Assembly (NCBI GenBank): GCA_003576705.1
Contig: QOZS01000003.1
Span: forward strand, 1 to 64,000
Direction of reading: 5' to 3'
DNA from: Desertibaculum subflavum
GTDB lineage: Bacteria > Pseudomonadota > Alphaproteobacteria > Ferrovibrionales > Ferrovibrionaceae
DNA: 64,000 bases
Made by a program: the position numbers and the translations under genes. The first letter of the stretch is position 1; every line of letters starts with the position of its first letter. Positions 28,334 to 37,120 of this stretch are shown here, in pieces. Below the pieces are notes generated by a model, which was given only the letters and a program-made list of their open reading frames with translations, searched no databases and had not been told where the DNA came from.

Positions 28334-29122
28334 TCAGGCGCGGGTCAGAATGACCCTGGGCTGTGCGTCATGCTCGCGGGCGATGGCGGCGGCGGCGCGT
28401 TCGGCCGCGGCGGCATCGCGGAAGCCGGTGATATGCACCACCGTCCACATCTTCTTCCCCTGCCCGCGCGTGCGGCTGACCTGAATACGATAGCCGTCGG
28501 CGCGCAGCTTGCGCGCGAAGGACTCGGCCATCGACGGATTGGCATAGCTGCCGACCTGCACGGAGAACGGTCCGGTCGCCGCGATCTGCGCGGCGGGCTT
28601 GGCCTTGGGCGGCGGGGGCGCCGCGGCGAGCGATGTGCGGCGCGCCGGCACCGCCTGATCCGCCGACAGGGCGGGTGTGGTCGGCGGTGCGATCGCCACG
28701 GTCGGCACCGGCTCGATCGTCACCGCTTCGACGGCGCGGGCGGCCGCCGTCTCCGCTTCCGGCTTGTCCACCGCGATATCGGCGCCCGCCGCGGGCGAAA
28801 CTTCCGCCAGCATGGTGGGCGGCGCTTCCTCCGGCGGCTCGAACCAGGAAGCCACGCCGGTGAAATCCTCCTTCTGCGCCGGGGAGCCGTACTCCTCGCA
28901 GAATTCCCGGTCCTTGCGGACAATCGATTCGATCAGGCGGCAGTCCTTCTCGACCACCGCCGAGACCGCATGCTCGCCGAGCCCCTTGCCGGTGGCCGCG
29001 GTCGAGGCGACGGAACCGATGGTCGTCGCGGTTCCGATATTGATGCCCAGCACCACCGGGCCCGCGCAGGCGGCCAGCCCCAACCCGGCGCCTGCCAGCA
29101 ATATCAGCCTAAGCCCCTTCAT
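28334..29122 (-). CDS. SPOR domain-containing lipoprotein
   Basis: A 262-residue envelope lipoprotein. The signal peptide ends in the lipobox LAAC at residues 16-19, with lipidated Cys about residue 19. Residues 60-185 are a Pro/Ala-rich linker. Residues 190-262 form a SPOR domain (FSVQVGSYANPSMAESFARK, then WTVVHITGFRDAAAAERAAA), which binds denuded peptidoglycan, often at the division septum. Its start overlaps the 3' end of the sterol desaturase gene by 14 nt, and it is the last gene of a four-gene envelope operon. Confidence 0.9.
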   Translation of the reverse strand: MKGLRLILLAGAGLGLAACAGPVVLGINIGTATTIGSVASTAATGKGLGEHAVSAVVEKDCRLIESIVRKDREFCEEYGSPAQKEDFTGVASWFEPPEEAPPTMLAEVSPAAGADIAVDKPEAETAAARAVEAVTIEPVPTVAIAPPTTPALSADQAVPARRTSLAAAPPPPKAKPAAQIAATGPFSVQVGSYANPSMAESFARKLRADGYRIQVSRTRGQGKKMWTVVHITGFRDAAAAERAAAAIAREHDAQPRVILTRA

Positions 29123-30086
29123 GCTGCCGTCCCCCTTCGGTGCGGTCCGCTCCGCGCGCCGGCACGAGCGCCCGCAGGAAGCGCCCGAAGCCCAGCCATT
29201 GCTGCATCAGCCAGCCGCGGCCGATCGCTTCCGGCGTGGTCCGCCCCTCCACGCCGGTCGCCGCGAAGCGACCGTCGAATCGGGCGGTGCCGAACAACAT
29301 ATCCCAGAGCGGGAACAGCGCAGCAAAATTGCACGCCCGCGCCGGCTCGCCCGGTCGGAAGGCGATGGCATGGTGCTCGCGGTGGAAGCGCGGGCTGACC
29401 AGGATGCGGTCGCCGAAGCGGCCGAAGGCGATCCGCGCATTGGCATGGCTGAGCGATTCGACCAGGCCGAACAGCAGCACCAGAAGCGGGAAGGTGCCCG
29501 GCTCGACCCCGATCAGCTGCGCCACCGCGCCCATCCACATCGCCTGGGTCACGTCGTCCAGCACGTGGTTGCGGTTGTCGGACCACAACGTCATCTGGCG
29601 CTGGTCGTGGTGCAGCGAGTGCAGCGCCCACCACCAGTTCAGCCCGTGCTGCAGCCGGTGCCGCCAGTACTCGGCGAAATCCAGCACCAGCGCATAGATC
29701 AGGAAGGTCACGAGCGGCATGCCCGCCAGCGCCGGAACCCACTGGTCGATGGTGCGCGGCACATAGCCCGCATCGCGCAGCAATCCGTCGAACCACGCCG
29801 AAAGCGGGGTAAACAGCACAAAGAACAGCAACGGCAGCACGCCGAGCCGCTGCAGCAGGGTGTAGATCACGTCGGTGCGGATCGCCGCGCCGTCGGCGCG
29901 GGGCTCGACCGGTCGCCAGGCTTCGAGCGGCCGGCAGACGAGGTAGATGACGGCGATCTGGATCACGCCCCAGAGCGCGAACTGGGTCCAGGTGAAGGCG
30001 TCCTCGATATAGGCCATCAGGCCCAGCTCGAAGATCGCCGGCTGCACCAGCGTCTCGAACAGCCAGGCTTCGATATCGCCGATCAC
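29109..30086 (-). CDS. Sterol desaturase family protein
   Basis: Integral membrane di-iron hydroxylase/desaturase of about 325 residues. Three His clusters of the fatty acid hydroxylase superfamily are visible: HRLQH, HSLHH and HREHH, within a protein of four or more transmembrane segments (e.g. LWGVIQIAVIYLV, LGVLPLLFFVLF, VTFLIYALVLDFAEY). Start GTG 30086 is chosen because it overlaps the deacetylase stop as GTGA and adds the amphipathic segment DIEAWLFETLVQPAIFEL. The substrate is probably a membrane lipid (hopanoid, ornithine lipid or fatty acid); I cannot say which. Confidence 0.9.
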   Translation of the reverse strand: MIGDIEAWLFETLVQPAIFELGLMAYIEDAFTWTQFALWGVIQIAVIYLVCRPLEAWRPVEPRADGAAIRTDVIYTLLQRLGVLPLLFFVLFTPLSAWFDGLLRDAGYVPRTIDQWVPALAGMPLVTFLIYALVLDFAEYWRHRLQHGLNWWWALHSLHHDQRQMTLWSDNRNHVLDDVTQAMWMGAVAQLIGVEPGTFPLLVLLFGLVESLSHANARIAFGRFGDRILVSPRFHREHHAIAFRPGEPARACNFAALFPLWDMLFGTARFDGRFAATGVEGRTTPEAIGRGWLMQQWLGFGRFLRALVPARGADRTEGGRQHEGA

Positions 30087-30853
30087 GAGGCGGGCCTCGG
30101 CTGCTTCGGCGCCGCGCGCTCCAGCAGGGTGGCGAAGCAGAAGCCCTTCTGCTGCAGGCCGGCGACCAGGGGATCGAGGATATTGGTGAAGTTCTCGGCG
30201 CGCGACCAGATGCCGGTGTGCATGACCAGGATGTCGCCGCCCTTGATATTGGCGAGCGCGCGCTCGAGCAGCAGCTTGTTCGGATACTTGTCGGAGGGCA
30301 GCTCGTCGCCGAGGAAGCCCGCCGGGCTCCAGCCGACATGCTCGGGGAAGCCGCAGGCCTTGGCCCATTCGATGGCGCGCGGCGTGGTCTTGCCGCCCGG
30401 CGCGCGCCAGATCGGCGACATGGTGGCGCCGGTCATCGCCTTGAACCGTTCGGCCGGCGCCTTCAGCTCGACGCAGAACGCCGCCTTGGTCAGGTGCTCG
30501 ACCTCGCCCTTGCCTTTGCCCTGGTAGCGGATGGTGCCGTCGGCGCGGTCCTCGCGCAGGTACCAGTGGCGTAAGGTGTGGCTGCCGAAGGCGTGGCCCT
30601 CGGCGACGCGCGCCTTCCAGAACGGCGCCCAGCCGTCCTCCAGCGACTTGTCGCCCTGCACCGTCTTCTCGTCGGCGAGGAAGAAGGTCGCCTTGACGCC
30701 GCGCTTGTTCAGCACTTGGGCGATGTGGTCGCCGTCGCGCATGCTGCCGGTGTCGATGGTCAGGTACAGGCGCTTGGCCGGCGCGCAGGTTGGCTCCGCC
30801 AGGGCGAGGCCCGGCAGCAGCACGAGCAGAGCGATGCCGGCGAGGCGCCGCAT
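30083..30853 (-). CDS. Polysaccharide deacetylase family protein
   Basis: An exported NodB-fold protein of 256 residues with signal peptide GIALLVLLPGLALAEP. Motif 1 reads LYLTIDTGS rather than the usual TFDDGP: the first (catalytic) Asp is kept but the second, a metal ligand, is Thr. Motif 2 is GSHTLRHWY with two His ligands, and later segments are WRAPGGKTTPRAIEWA and ILVMHTGIW. The altered motif could mean a different metal geometry or substrate. The gene lies 4 nt after the YncE-like gene and overlaps the sterol desaturase gene by 4 nt. Confidence 0.88.
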   Translation of the reverse strand: MRRLAGIALLVLLPGLALAEPTCAPAKRLYLTIDTGSMRDGDHIAQVLNKRGVKATFFLADEKTVQGDKSLEDGWAPFWKARVAEGHAFGSHTLRHWYLREDRADGTIRYQGKGKGEVEHLTKAAFCVELKAPAERFKAMTGATMSPIWRAPGGKTTPRAIEWAKACGFPEHVGWSPAGFLGDELPSDKYPNKLLLERALANIKGGDILVMHTGIWSRAENFTNILDPLVAGLQQKGFCFATLLERAAPKQPRPAS

Positions 30854-30857
30854 CGGC

Positions 30858-31847
30858 TCAACGGCTCGCGGTCTTCGCGTCGGGATGCAGATGGATGCCA
30901 TGCGGCGAACGACCGACCGGGATCTTCTTGATCACCTTGCCGCTCTCCAGATCCAGCACCTCGACCCGTTTGGCCCAACGCGCCGTGTACCAGAGCTCCT
31001 TGCCGCCGCGGAAGATCTCCATGCAATCGGGGCCTGGCCCGACCTTGTAGACCCGCGTCACCTTGAACGTCGTGGTGTCCACCGCCGCGATCGTGTTGTC
31101 GACGCGCGCGGTGACATAGAGCAGGCCGCGCCCCTTGTCCTCGTAGAGCTGGTGCGTGCCCTTGCCGGTGACGATCTTGTCCAGCACCTTGCCGTCCTTG
31201 GTGTCGACCACCGCGAGGTGATCGCTGCCCATCACGGCGATCAACAGTTTGTCGCCCTTGGGCGCGAGCCACAGGCCGGCCACATCCGGCCCGACCTTCG
31301 CCTGCCACAGGATCTTGCCGTCGACGATGTCGATCGCCGCCGCCGAGCCTGCATCCTGCAGCGTGACGAAGACGCGCCGGCTGTCGGCGGCGAAGGCGAG
31401 ATGGCTCGGCATCGTCTTGATCGGGATGCGGTGCACGAGGGTGAGCTTGCGCTCGCCGATCGCCTTGGCGTCGTAGACATCGACGCGGTCGAGCCGCAGC
31501 GCCGCGGTGACGAACCACTTGCGGTCCGGCGTGAAGCCGAGCTGGTAGGGATCGGCGATCTGGTCGAGGCGCTTGATGACGTCGCCGGTCGCCGGATTGA
31601 CGAATACGAGATCGTTGCCGACAGCGTTGCCGATCAGCAGGTCGCGCTTGTCCGGCGTCAGCATCAGGTGATGCGGCTCGCGCCCGACCGGCTTCTTGCC
31701 GATCTCCTTGTAGGTGTCGGTGTCGATCAGGCTGTAGGTGTCCTCGCCGGAATTCAGCACGATGGCGAGGCCGGCCTGGGCCGGCGCGGCGATGAGGCCC
31801 TGAATCAGCAAGGCGGCGGCGAGCGCCGCATGGCGGGCGATACGCAT
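30858..31847 (-). CDS. YncE-like secreted beta-propeller protein
   Basis: A 329-residue periplasmic protein with signal peptide IARHAALAAALLIQGLIAAPAQAG. The mature part is a seven-bladed propeller of the YncE/lactonase type: repeats such as YSLIDTDTYKEIGKKPVGREP, DLVFVNPATGDVIKRLDQ, AAIDIVDGKILWQAKVG and VEVLDLESGKVIKKIPVGRSP each combine a xxVIDxxTxKV strand with a following GxxP turn. No catalytic motif is apparent; binding or scaffolding is as likely as enzymatic activity. ATG 31847 is chosen because AAGGA lies 8 nt upstream; ATG 31853 sits almost on that site. First gene of the envelope operon. Confidence 0.88.
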   Translation of the reverse strand: MRIARHAALAAALLIQGLIAAPAQAGLAIVLNSGEDTYSLIDTDTYKEIGKKPVGREPHHLMLTPDKRDLLIGNAVGNDLVFVNPATGDVIKRLDQIADPYQLGFTPDRKWFVTAALRLDRVDVYDAKAIGERKLTLVHRIPIKTMPSHLAFAADSRRVFVTLQDAGSAAAIDIVDGKILWQAKVGPDVAGLWLAPKGDKLLIAVMGSDHLAVVDTKDGKVLDKIVTGKGTHQLYEDKGRGLLYVTARVDNTIAAVDTTTFKVTRVYKVGPGPDCMEIFRGGKELWYTARWAKRVEVLDLESGKVIKKIPVGRSPHGIHLHPDAKTASR

Positions 31848-31960
31848 TGTCATGGTCCTTCGGGTCGCCCCGAATCGTTGCGACTCGGCAATATATCTAC
31901 GCTTTCTATGCTTTCCGAAAGGTATCCGCCAAGGCGCCTGCGCCTGAGGCGAAATGAAGC

Positions 31961-31989
31961 GGGGCGGCCCGATCGGCTCGGGCCGCCCC
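31961..31989 (-). terminator. Hairpin downstream of hsp20
   Basis: A perfect 12-bp stem (GGGGCGGCCCGA and TCGGGCCGCCCC) with a TCGGC loop starts 27 nt after the hsp20 stop on the minus strand and is followed by GCTTCATTTCG. The T content of the tail is modest, so termination may be partial. It also separates hsp20 from the envelope operon downstream on the same strand. Confidence 0.7.
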
Positions 31990-32016
31990 CAAGACCTGCA
32001 GCAACCCAGGGGAGAA

Positions 32017-32511
32017 TTAAGCCGCAGGCTTGACCTGAATCTTGCGCACCTTGGCCTGTTCCTCGGCTGGGCGCGGAACGGCGATCTTCAGGACGCCCTT
32101 GTCGAAGGTGGCGCTGACCTTGCTCGGATCGGCGGCGAAGGGCAGGCGGATCGAGCGGCTGACCGTGCCGTAGCTCCGCTCCATCATGTAGTAGCCCTTC
32201 TCCTCCTTCTTCTGCTCCTGCTTCTTCTCGGCCTTGATGGTGAGCAGGTCCTCGACGATGGAGACGTCGAGATCCTTTTCCTCGATGCCCGGCAACTCGG
32301 CGGAGACTTCGAGCCCCTGTTCGGTTTCCTTCACGTCGATCGCCGGCGACAGCACTTTGTCGAGCCCGCTGATGGAGGCGCCGGACGGAAAGCCACGGAA
32401 GGCATCGTCGAACATCCGGTTGATCTCCGATTGCAGACTGAAGAACGGATTGCCGCCCCGTTCGAGCTCGGTTGGCCGGGCGAAGCTCGGCAATATGGAT
32501 TTCAAGCTCAT
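32017..32511 (-). CDS. Hsp20/alpha-crystallin family small heat shock protein
   Basis: An ATP-independent holdase chaperone of 164 residues. The N-terminal arm contains NPFFSLQSEINRMFDDAFRG. The alpha-crystallin domain runs from about residue 52 (LSPAIDVKETEQGLEVSAEL) through LPGIEEKDLDVSI, with the conserved GYYMMERSYGTVSRSIRLP and FDKGVLKIAVPRP. The C-terminal IxI-type anchor is RKIQVKPAA. ATG 32511 gives the normal length. The 313-nt divergent spacer shared with the acyl-CoA synthetase-GNAT gene carries a FixK/FNR-type box at 32598-32611, which suggests control by oxygen limitation rather than heat alone. Confidence 0.95.
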   Translation of the reverse strand: MSLKSILPSFARPTELERGGNPFFSLQSEINRMFDDAFRGFPSGASISGLDKVLSPAIDVKETEQGLEVSAELPGIEEKDLDVSIVEDLLTIKAEKKQEQKKEEKGYYMMERSYGTVSRSIRLPFAADPSKVSATFDKGVLKIAVPRPAEEQAKVRKIQVKPAA

Positions 32512-32597
32512 GGTGATCCTCCGCACGCTGGCGCAAATCGCCTTGGCCGCATCCCGGGCCACGGCGTGAAGACTGCCCGCGGGGCGCTGTCGCCGCC

Positions 32598-32611
32598 TTG
32601 ATTCCGATCAA
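32598..32611. promoter_or_regulatory. FNR/FixK-type box
   Basis: The perfect palindrome TTGATTCCGATCAA (TTGAT-N4-ATCAA) matches the binding consensus of FNR/FixK/CRP-family oxygen regulators in alphaproteobacteria. It lies 87 nt upstream of the hsp20 start (minus) and 213 nt upstream of the acyl-CoA synthetase-GNAT start (plus), in the only intergenic space between them. Apart from this site I see no other feature in the 313-nt spacer (32512-32824). Confidence 0.75.
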
Positions 32612-32824
32612 AACCGCGCCTGCGTGAGGACGCTTTTCTCGACTTGATGGAGCTGGCGGTTCTGCGCCGCCGGCACGAGGCCGGCCATGCCGCGCTGGTT
32701 CCTGCGCCCCGCGCTGCCCCGGTGCCGGGCGAGGGCGATTGCAGTCCACGCCGAAGAATGATCCGCTAGCATCGTCGTAGCCGCGGCCCGCCGGGGAGAA
32801 CGGGCACACCTTCAGGGTCTCCGA

Positions 32825-35521
32825 ATGTCGATCCGCAATCTCGACGCCTTCTTCCGCCCGCGCTCGATCGTGCTGATCGGCGGCAGCCGCCGGCCGGGCT
32901 CGCTCGGCCAGGTGATGGCGCGCAATCTCGGGCAGGGCGGGTTCCAGGGGCCACTCTACGCCGTGCACCCCGAGGCCAAAGACATCGCCGGCATTCCCGC
33001 CTATCCCTCGGTCGCCAGGCTGCCCCTGCCGGCCGACCTGGCGGTGATCTGCACGCCGCCCGACACGGTGCCGGGCCTGATCGGCGAACTGGCCAAGGCC
33101 GGCACCCGCGGCGCCGTGGTGATCACGGCCGGCTTCGGCGAAGGCCAGCCCGGTCCCGAGCGCGATGCCGGGATGGCAAGACGCCGGGCGATGCTGCAGG
33201 CGGCCCGCACCGCGACGCTCCGCATCGTCGGGCCGAACTGCCTCGGCCTGCTCGCGCCCCTCGCCGGGGTGAATGCGAGCTTCGGCCCGGTGCCGGCCAG
33301 GCCCGGCAAGCTGGCGCTGCTGTCGCAATCCGGCGCCATCGTCACCGCCATGGTCGATTGGGCAACGCATCACGGCATCGGCTTCTCCGCCATCCTGTCG
33401 CTCGGCGACAGCGCCGATGTCGATGCCGGCGACATGCTGGACTGGTGCGCGACCGATGCCTCGACCAGCGCCGTCCTGCTGTACCTCGAAGCTGTGACCG
33501 ATGCGCGCAAGTTCATGTCGGCCGCCCGCGCCGCGGCCCGCGCCAAGCCGGTGATCGTGATGAAGACCGGCCGCTTCGAAGGTTCCGCCCGCGCCGCGCA
33601 GTCGCATACCGGCGCGCTCGGCGGCAGCGACGCGGTGTTCGATGCCGCCGTCGCCCGCGCCGGCATGCTGCGCGTGCACAACCTGACCGAGTTCTTCGAG
33701 GCGGCGGAGGCGCTGGCCGGCAGGTCGGCGGTGCGCGGCAACCGGCTGACCATCCTGACCAATGGCGGCGGGCTCGGCGTGCTGGCCGCCGAAGCGCTGG
33801 AAGCCTCCGGCGGCCGCCTGGCGACGCTGGATGAAGCGGCAGTGGCGGCGCTCGACCAGGCCCTGCCGCGCACCTGGTCGCACGGCAATCCCGTCGACAT
33901 CATCGGCGACGCGACGCCGGACCGCTATGTCGCGGCACTGCGGGCATTGGCACCGAGCCGGTCGCACGACGCGGTGCTGGTCGTGCATTGCCCGACCGCC
34001 GTCACCGACGGCGCCGCGGTGGCCAAGGCGGTGCTGGCCGAGGCCGAGGCGAACCGCCTGCCGCTGGTCACCTGCTGGGTCGGCGAGGGCTCCGCGGCCG
34101 AGGCCCGCGCCATGTTTTCCAAGGCCGGCGTGCCGAGCTTCCAGACGCCGGACCAGGCGGTCGCGGCCTTCATGCACCTCTATCGCTACCGGCGGAACCA
34201 GGAGCTGCTGATGCAGATGCCGCCGGTCTGGCCGGAAGTGCCGGCGGATGCGGCGACCAGGGCGCGCGACCTGATCGAGAAGGTGCTGCGCGATGGCCGC
34301 ACCGGGCTGACCCAGGCCGAAGCGCTGGCCTTGCTGGAGGCCTATGGCGTGCCGGTGGTGCGCACGGCGACCGCGGTCACGCCGGACGTGGCGGCGCGGA
34401 TCGCCGCCGAGATGAACGGCCCGGTGGCGCTCAAGATCCTGTCGCCCGATATCAGCCACAAGAGCGATATCGGCGGCGTGCGGCTCGGCCTGCGCAGCCC
34501 GCAGGAGGTGGAGGCCGCGGCGCGGGAAATGCAGACCCGCATCGCCGCGCTCAAGCCCGAGGCGCGGATCGACGGCTTCCTGGTGCAATTGATGGCGCCG
34601 CGGCGCGAGGCGCACGAGCTGATCCTCGGCATCGGCGACGACGCCGTGTTCGGCCCGTTCCTGCTGTTCGGCAAGGGCGGCGTCGAGGTCGAGGTGGTGG
34701 CCGACCGCGCCATCGGCCTGCCGCCGCTCAACCCGCTGCTGGCGCGGGCTCTGATCCAGGAGACGCGCGTCGCCCGGCTGCTCGCCGGCTACCGCGACCG
34801 GCCCGCCGCGGACCTGGATGGCGTGGTCGGCGCGCTGCTGGCCCTGTCGCAGATCGTCGTCGACGTGCCGGAAATCCGCGAGCTCGACATCAACCCGCTG
34901 CTCGCCTCCGAGAAGGGTGTGCTGGCACTCGACGCCCGCGTCCGCGTCTCCGAGGTGAAGCGGCCGCCGCTCGCCATCTCGCCCTACCCGCGGGAGCTCG
35001 CGCACACCATCCGCGATTCCGATGGTGCAGCTTATCTGCTGCGTCCGGTGCGGCCGGAAGACGAGCCGAAGATCCGCGCCATGCTGTCGCAGTGCACGCC
35101 GAACGACATCCGTCTGCGCTTTCTCACTCAGATGCGCGAGCTGTCGAAGGCGGACGCGGCGCGGCTGACCCAGATCGATTATGCGCGCCAGATGGCCTTT
35201 CTCGCCTTTCAGCAGGATGCAGCCGGCAGCGAGGGGGAGCTTGCCGGCGTGGTGCGCCTGGCCGCGGATGCGGATCTGACCGCCGCCGAATACGCCATCA
35301 TGGTCCGCTCGGACCTGAAGGGGCACGGCCTCGGCTATGTGCTGATGCGCGAGATCATCGCTTATGCCCGGCGGCGCGGCATCGGCCGCCTGTACGGCCA
35401 CGTGCTGCGCGAGAACGTCACCATGCTCGGCATCGCCGCCGATCTCGGCTTCCGCGAGCGCTCGCTGCCCGACGACATGTCGGTGATCGAGGTCTCGCTC
35501 GATCTTTCCAGGGCGGCGTAG
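32825..35521 (+). CDS. ADP-forming acyl-CoA synthetase fused to a GNAT acetyltransferase domain
   Basis: An 898-residue fusion. Residues 1-130 are a CoA-binding domain (FFRPRSIVLIGGSRRPGSLG), 145-450 a succinyl-CoA-ligase-like flavodoxin region with VGPNCLGLLAP and LSQSGAIVTAM, 470-700 an ATP-grasp domain (AEALALLEAYGVPVVRT, VALKILSPDISHKSDIGGV), and 730-898 a GNAT domain (LRPVRPEDEPKIRAM, VRSDLKGHGLGYVLMREII). This is the layout of protein acetyltransferases Pat/PatZ. The phosphorylatable His of the active ligases is retained here (QSHTGALGG, H261), whereas enterobacterial Pat proteins have lost it. Both thioester synthesis and lysine acetylation are therefore possible. Upstream FNR-type box noted separately. 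Confidence 0.93.
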   Translation: MSIRNLDAFFRPRSIVLIGGSRRPGSLGQVMARNLGQGGFQGPLYAVHPEAKDIAGIPAYPSVARLPLPADLAVICTPPDTVPGLIGELAKAGTRGAVVITAGFGEGQPGPERDAGMARRRAMLQAARTATLRIVGPNCLGLLAPLAGVNASFGPVPARPGKLALLSQSGAIVTAMVDWATHHGIGFSAILSLGDSADVDAGDMLDWCATDASTSAVLLYLEAVTDARKFMSAARAAARAKPVIVMKTGRFEGSARAAQSHTGALGGSDAVFDAAVARAGMLRVHNLTEFFEAAEALAGRSAVRGNRLTILTNGGGLGVLAAEALEASGGRLATLDEAAVAALDQALPRTWSHGNPVDIIGDATPDRYVAALRALAPSRSHDAVLVVHCPTAVTDGAAVAKAVLAEAEANRLPLVTCWVGEGSAAEARAMFSKAGVPSFQTPDQAVAAFMHLYRYRRNQELLMQMPPVWPEVPADAATRARDLIEKVLRDGRTGLTQAEALALLEAYGVPVVRTATAVTPDVAARIAAEMNGPVALKILSPDISHKSDIGGVRLGLRSPQEVEAAAREMQTRIAALKPEARIDGFLVQLMAPRREAHELILGIGDDAVFGPFLLFGKGGVEVEVVADRAIGLPPLNPLLARALIQETRVARLLAGYRDRPAADLDGVVGALLALSQIVVDVPEIRELDINPLLASEKGVLALDARVRVSEVKRPPLAISPYPRELAHTIRDSDGAAYLLRPVRPEDEPKIRAMLSQCTPNDIRLRFLTQMRELSKADAARLTQIDYARQMAFLAFQQDAAGSEGELAGVVRLAADADLTAAEYAIMVRSDLKGHGLGYVLMREIIAYARRRGIGRLYGHVLRENVTMLGIAADLGFRERSLPDDMSVIEVSLDLSRAA

Positions 35522-35578
35522 CGAGGCGCGCGCGCCTTGCGCTAACCTCTGCCGCGAGAAGCTCTTGGGAGGAAATCG

Positions 35579-37120
35579 ATGGACGTGCGCACGCTGATGC
35601 GCCGGTCGGCACAGTTCTATGCCGACCGCGAGGCAGTGGTGCATCGCGACCGGCGGCTGACCTTCGCCGAGGCCTGGACGCGCGGCATCCGCATGGCCAA
35701 CGGCCTGATCGCGATGGGCCTGCAGAAGGGCGACCGGGTGGCGAGCCTGGAGGACAACCGGCTGGAAGCCGCCGACCTGTTCCTCGGCGCCGCCATCGCC
35801 GGCCTGGTGCGCGTGCCGCTCTATCCGCGCAACAGCCGCGAGGCGCATCACCACATGGCCGGCCATACCGGTGCGCGGGTGCTGATCGTCGACGAGAGAT
35901 ACCTGGGCGAAGTGGAGGGCCTCGACCGCGAGCTCCCCGCGCTCGAGCGCATCTTCGTGCGCGACGGCGGCTACGAGGCCTGGCTCGCCGCGCAATCCGA
36001 GATCGATCCCGAGGTGCCGATCGATCCGGAGGACAACTACATCATCCGCCACACCGGCGGCACCACCGGCAAGTCGAAAGGCGTCGCCTATACGCATCGC
36101 GCCTGGCTCGCGGCCGGGCGCGACTGGTTCTACCTCTATCCGCCGGTCGAGCCGGGCGACAAATGCCTGCACGTCGGGCCGATCAGCCACGGCTCCGGCT
36201 ATCTCTTCGTGCCGATCTGGATGGGCGGCGGCTCGAACGTGCTGGTCGACCGCTTCGACGCCGCCGAGACGGTCGAGATCATGGAGAAGGAACCGATCGG
36301 CTACATGTTCATGGTGCCGACCATGCTGAACGTGATCAACCAGCTGCCCGGCATCAGGCAACGCGACTGGTCGAAGATGAAATGCATGCTGGTCTCGGCG
36401 GCGCCGATCGCCGACGACACGGCGCTGAAGGCGCGCGAGATCTTCGGCGACGCCCTGTTCCAGGGCTATGGCCAGACCGAAGTGCTACCCGTCGCCATGA
36501 TGGGACCACGGCAGTGGTTCGCGTCGGATGTGCCTGGCTCGCAGCCGCTCCGCGCCTGCGGCATGCCGCTGCCCTTCGCGCAGCTCGAGATCTGGGACGA
36601 GAACGACCGGCCGGTGCCGGTCGGCGAGGCGGGCGAGATCGTCGCCAAGACCGACGGGCAGATGAAGGAATTCTGGAACAACCCGGAAGCCACCGCGCAG
36701 CGCATCGTGCGCGGCTGGGTCAAGACCGGCGATATCGGCCGGCTCGACCGGAACGGCTACCTCTACATGCTCGACCGCGCCGACGACATGATCATCTCCG
36801 GCGGCTACAACATCTGGCCGGCCGAGCTCGAGAACGTCATCACCGATCATCCCGACGTGGTGGAATGCGCGGTGTTCGGCGTGCCGCACGAGCGCTGGGG
36901 CGAGACGCCCTGTGCCCATGTCACCGTGCGCGCGGGCGCGGCCGTGACGGAGGCGGAGATCGCCGAGCTCTGCGCCGAGCGCCTCGGCTCCTACAAGAAG
37001 CCCGGCAAGGTCGTGGTCTCGACCGAGGCCCTGCCGAAGACGCCGGTCGGCAAGATCAAGCGCCGGGCGCTGCGCGATCCCTACTGGGCCGGGCGCGACC
37101 GCAGGGTTTCCGGCGCATGA
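35579..37120 (+). CDS. AMP-dependent acyl-CoA synthetase
   Basis: ANL ligase of 513 residues. Motifs are IIRHTGGTTGKSKGVAYTH (P-loop, near residue 155), VSAAPIADDTALKAREIFG, GYGQTEVLPVAM, the hinge GWVKTGDIGRLDRNGYLYM with DRADDMIISGGYNIWPAELE, and the catalytic Lys in TPVGKIKRRALRD. GGGAGGAAATCG precedes ATG 35579. Its last 4 nt overlap the start of a hotdog thioesterase, so acyl activation and CoA ester cleavage are coupled in one transcript. The acid substrate is unknown. Confidence 0.93.
   Translation: MDVRTLMRRSAQFYADREAVVHRDRRLTFAEAWTRGIRMANGLIAMGLQKGDRVASLEDNRLEAADLFLGAAIAGLVRVPLYPRNSREAHHHMAGHTGARVLIVDERYLGEVEGLDRELPALERIFVRDGGYEAWLAAQSEIDPEVPIDPEDNYIIRHTGGTTGKSKGVAYTHRAWLAAGRDWFYLYPPVEPGDKCLHVGPISHGSGYLFVPIWMGGGSNVLVDRFDAAETVEIMEKEPIGYMFMVPTMLNVINQLPGIRQRDWSKMKCMLVSAAPIADDTALKAREIFGDALFQGYGQTEVLPVAMMGPRQWFASDVPGSQPLRACGMPLPFAQLEIWDENDRPVPVGEAGEIVAKTDGQMKEFWNNPEATAQRIVRGWVKTGDIGRLDRNGYLYMLDRADDMIISGGYNIWPAELENVITDHPDVVECAVFGVPHERWGETPCAHVTVRAGAAVTEAEIAELCAERLGSYKKPGKVVVSTEALPKTPVGKIKRRALRDPYWAGRDRRVSGA

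Noticed and set aside
31850..36361. 1503-codon open frame on the minus strand
   Set aside because: It is antisense to hsp20 spacer, the acyl-CoA synthetase-GNAT gene and the next ligase; its His/Arg-rich translation is typical of a GC-rich shadow.
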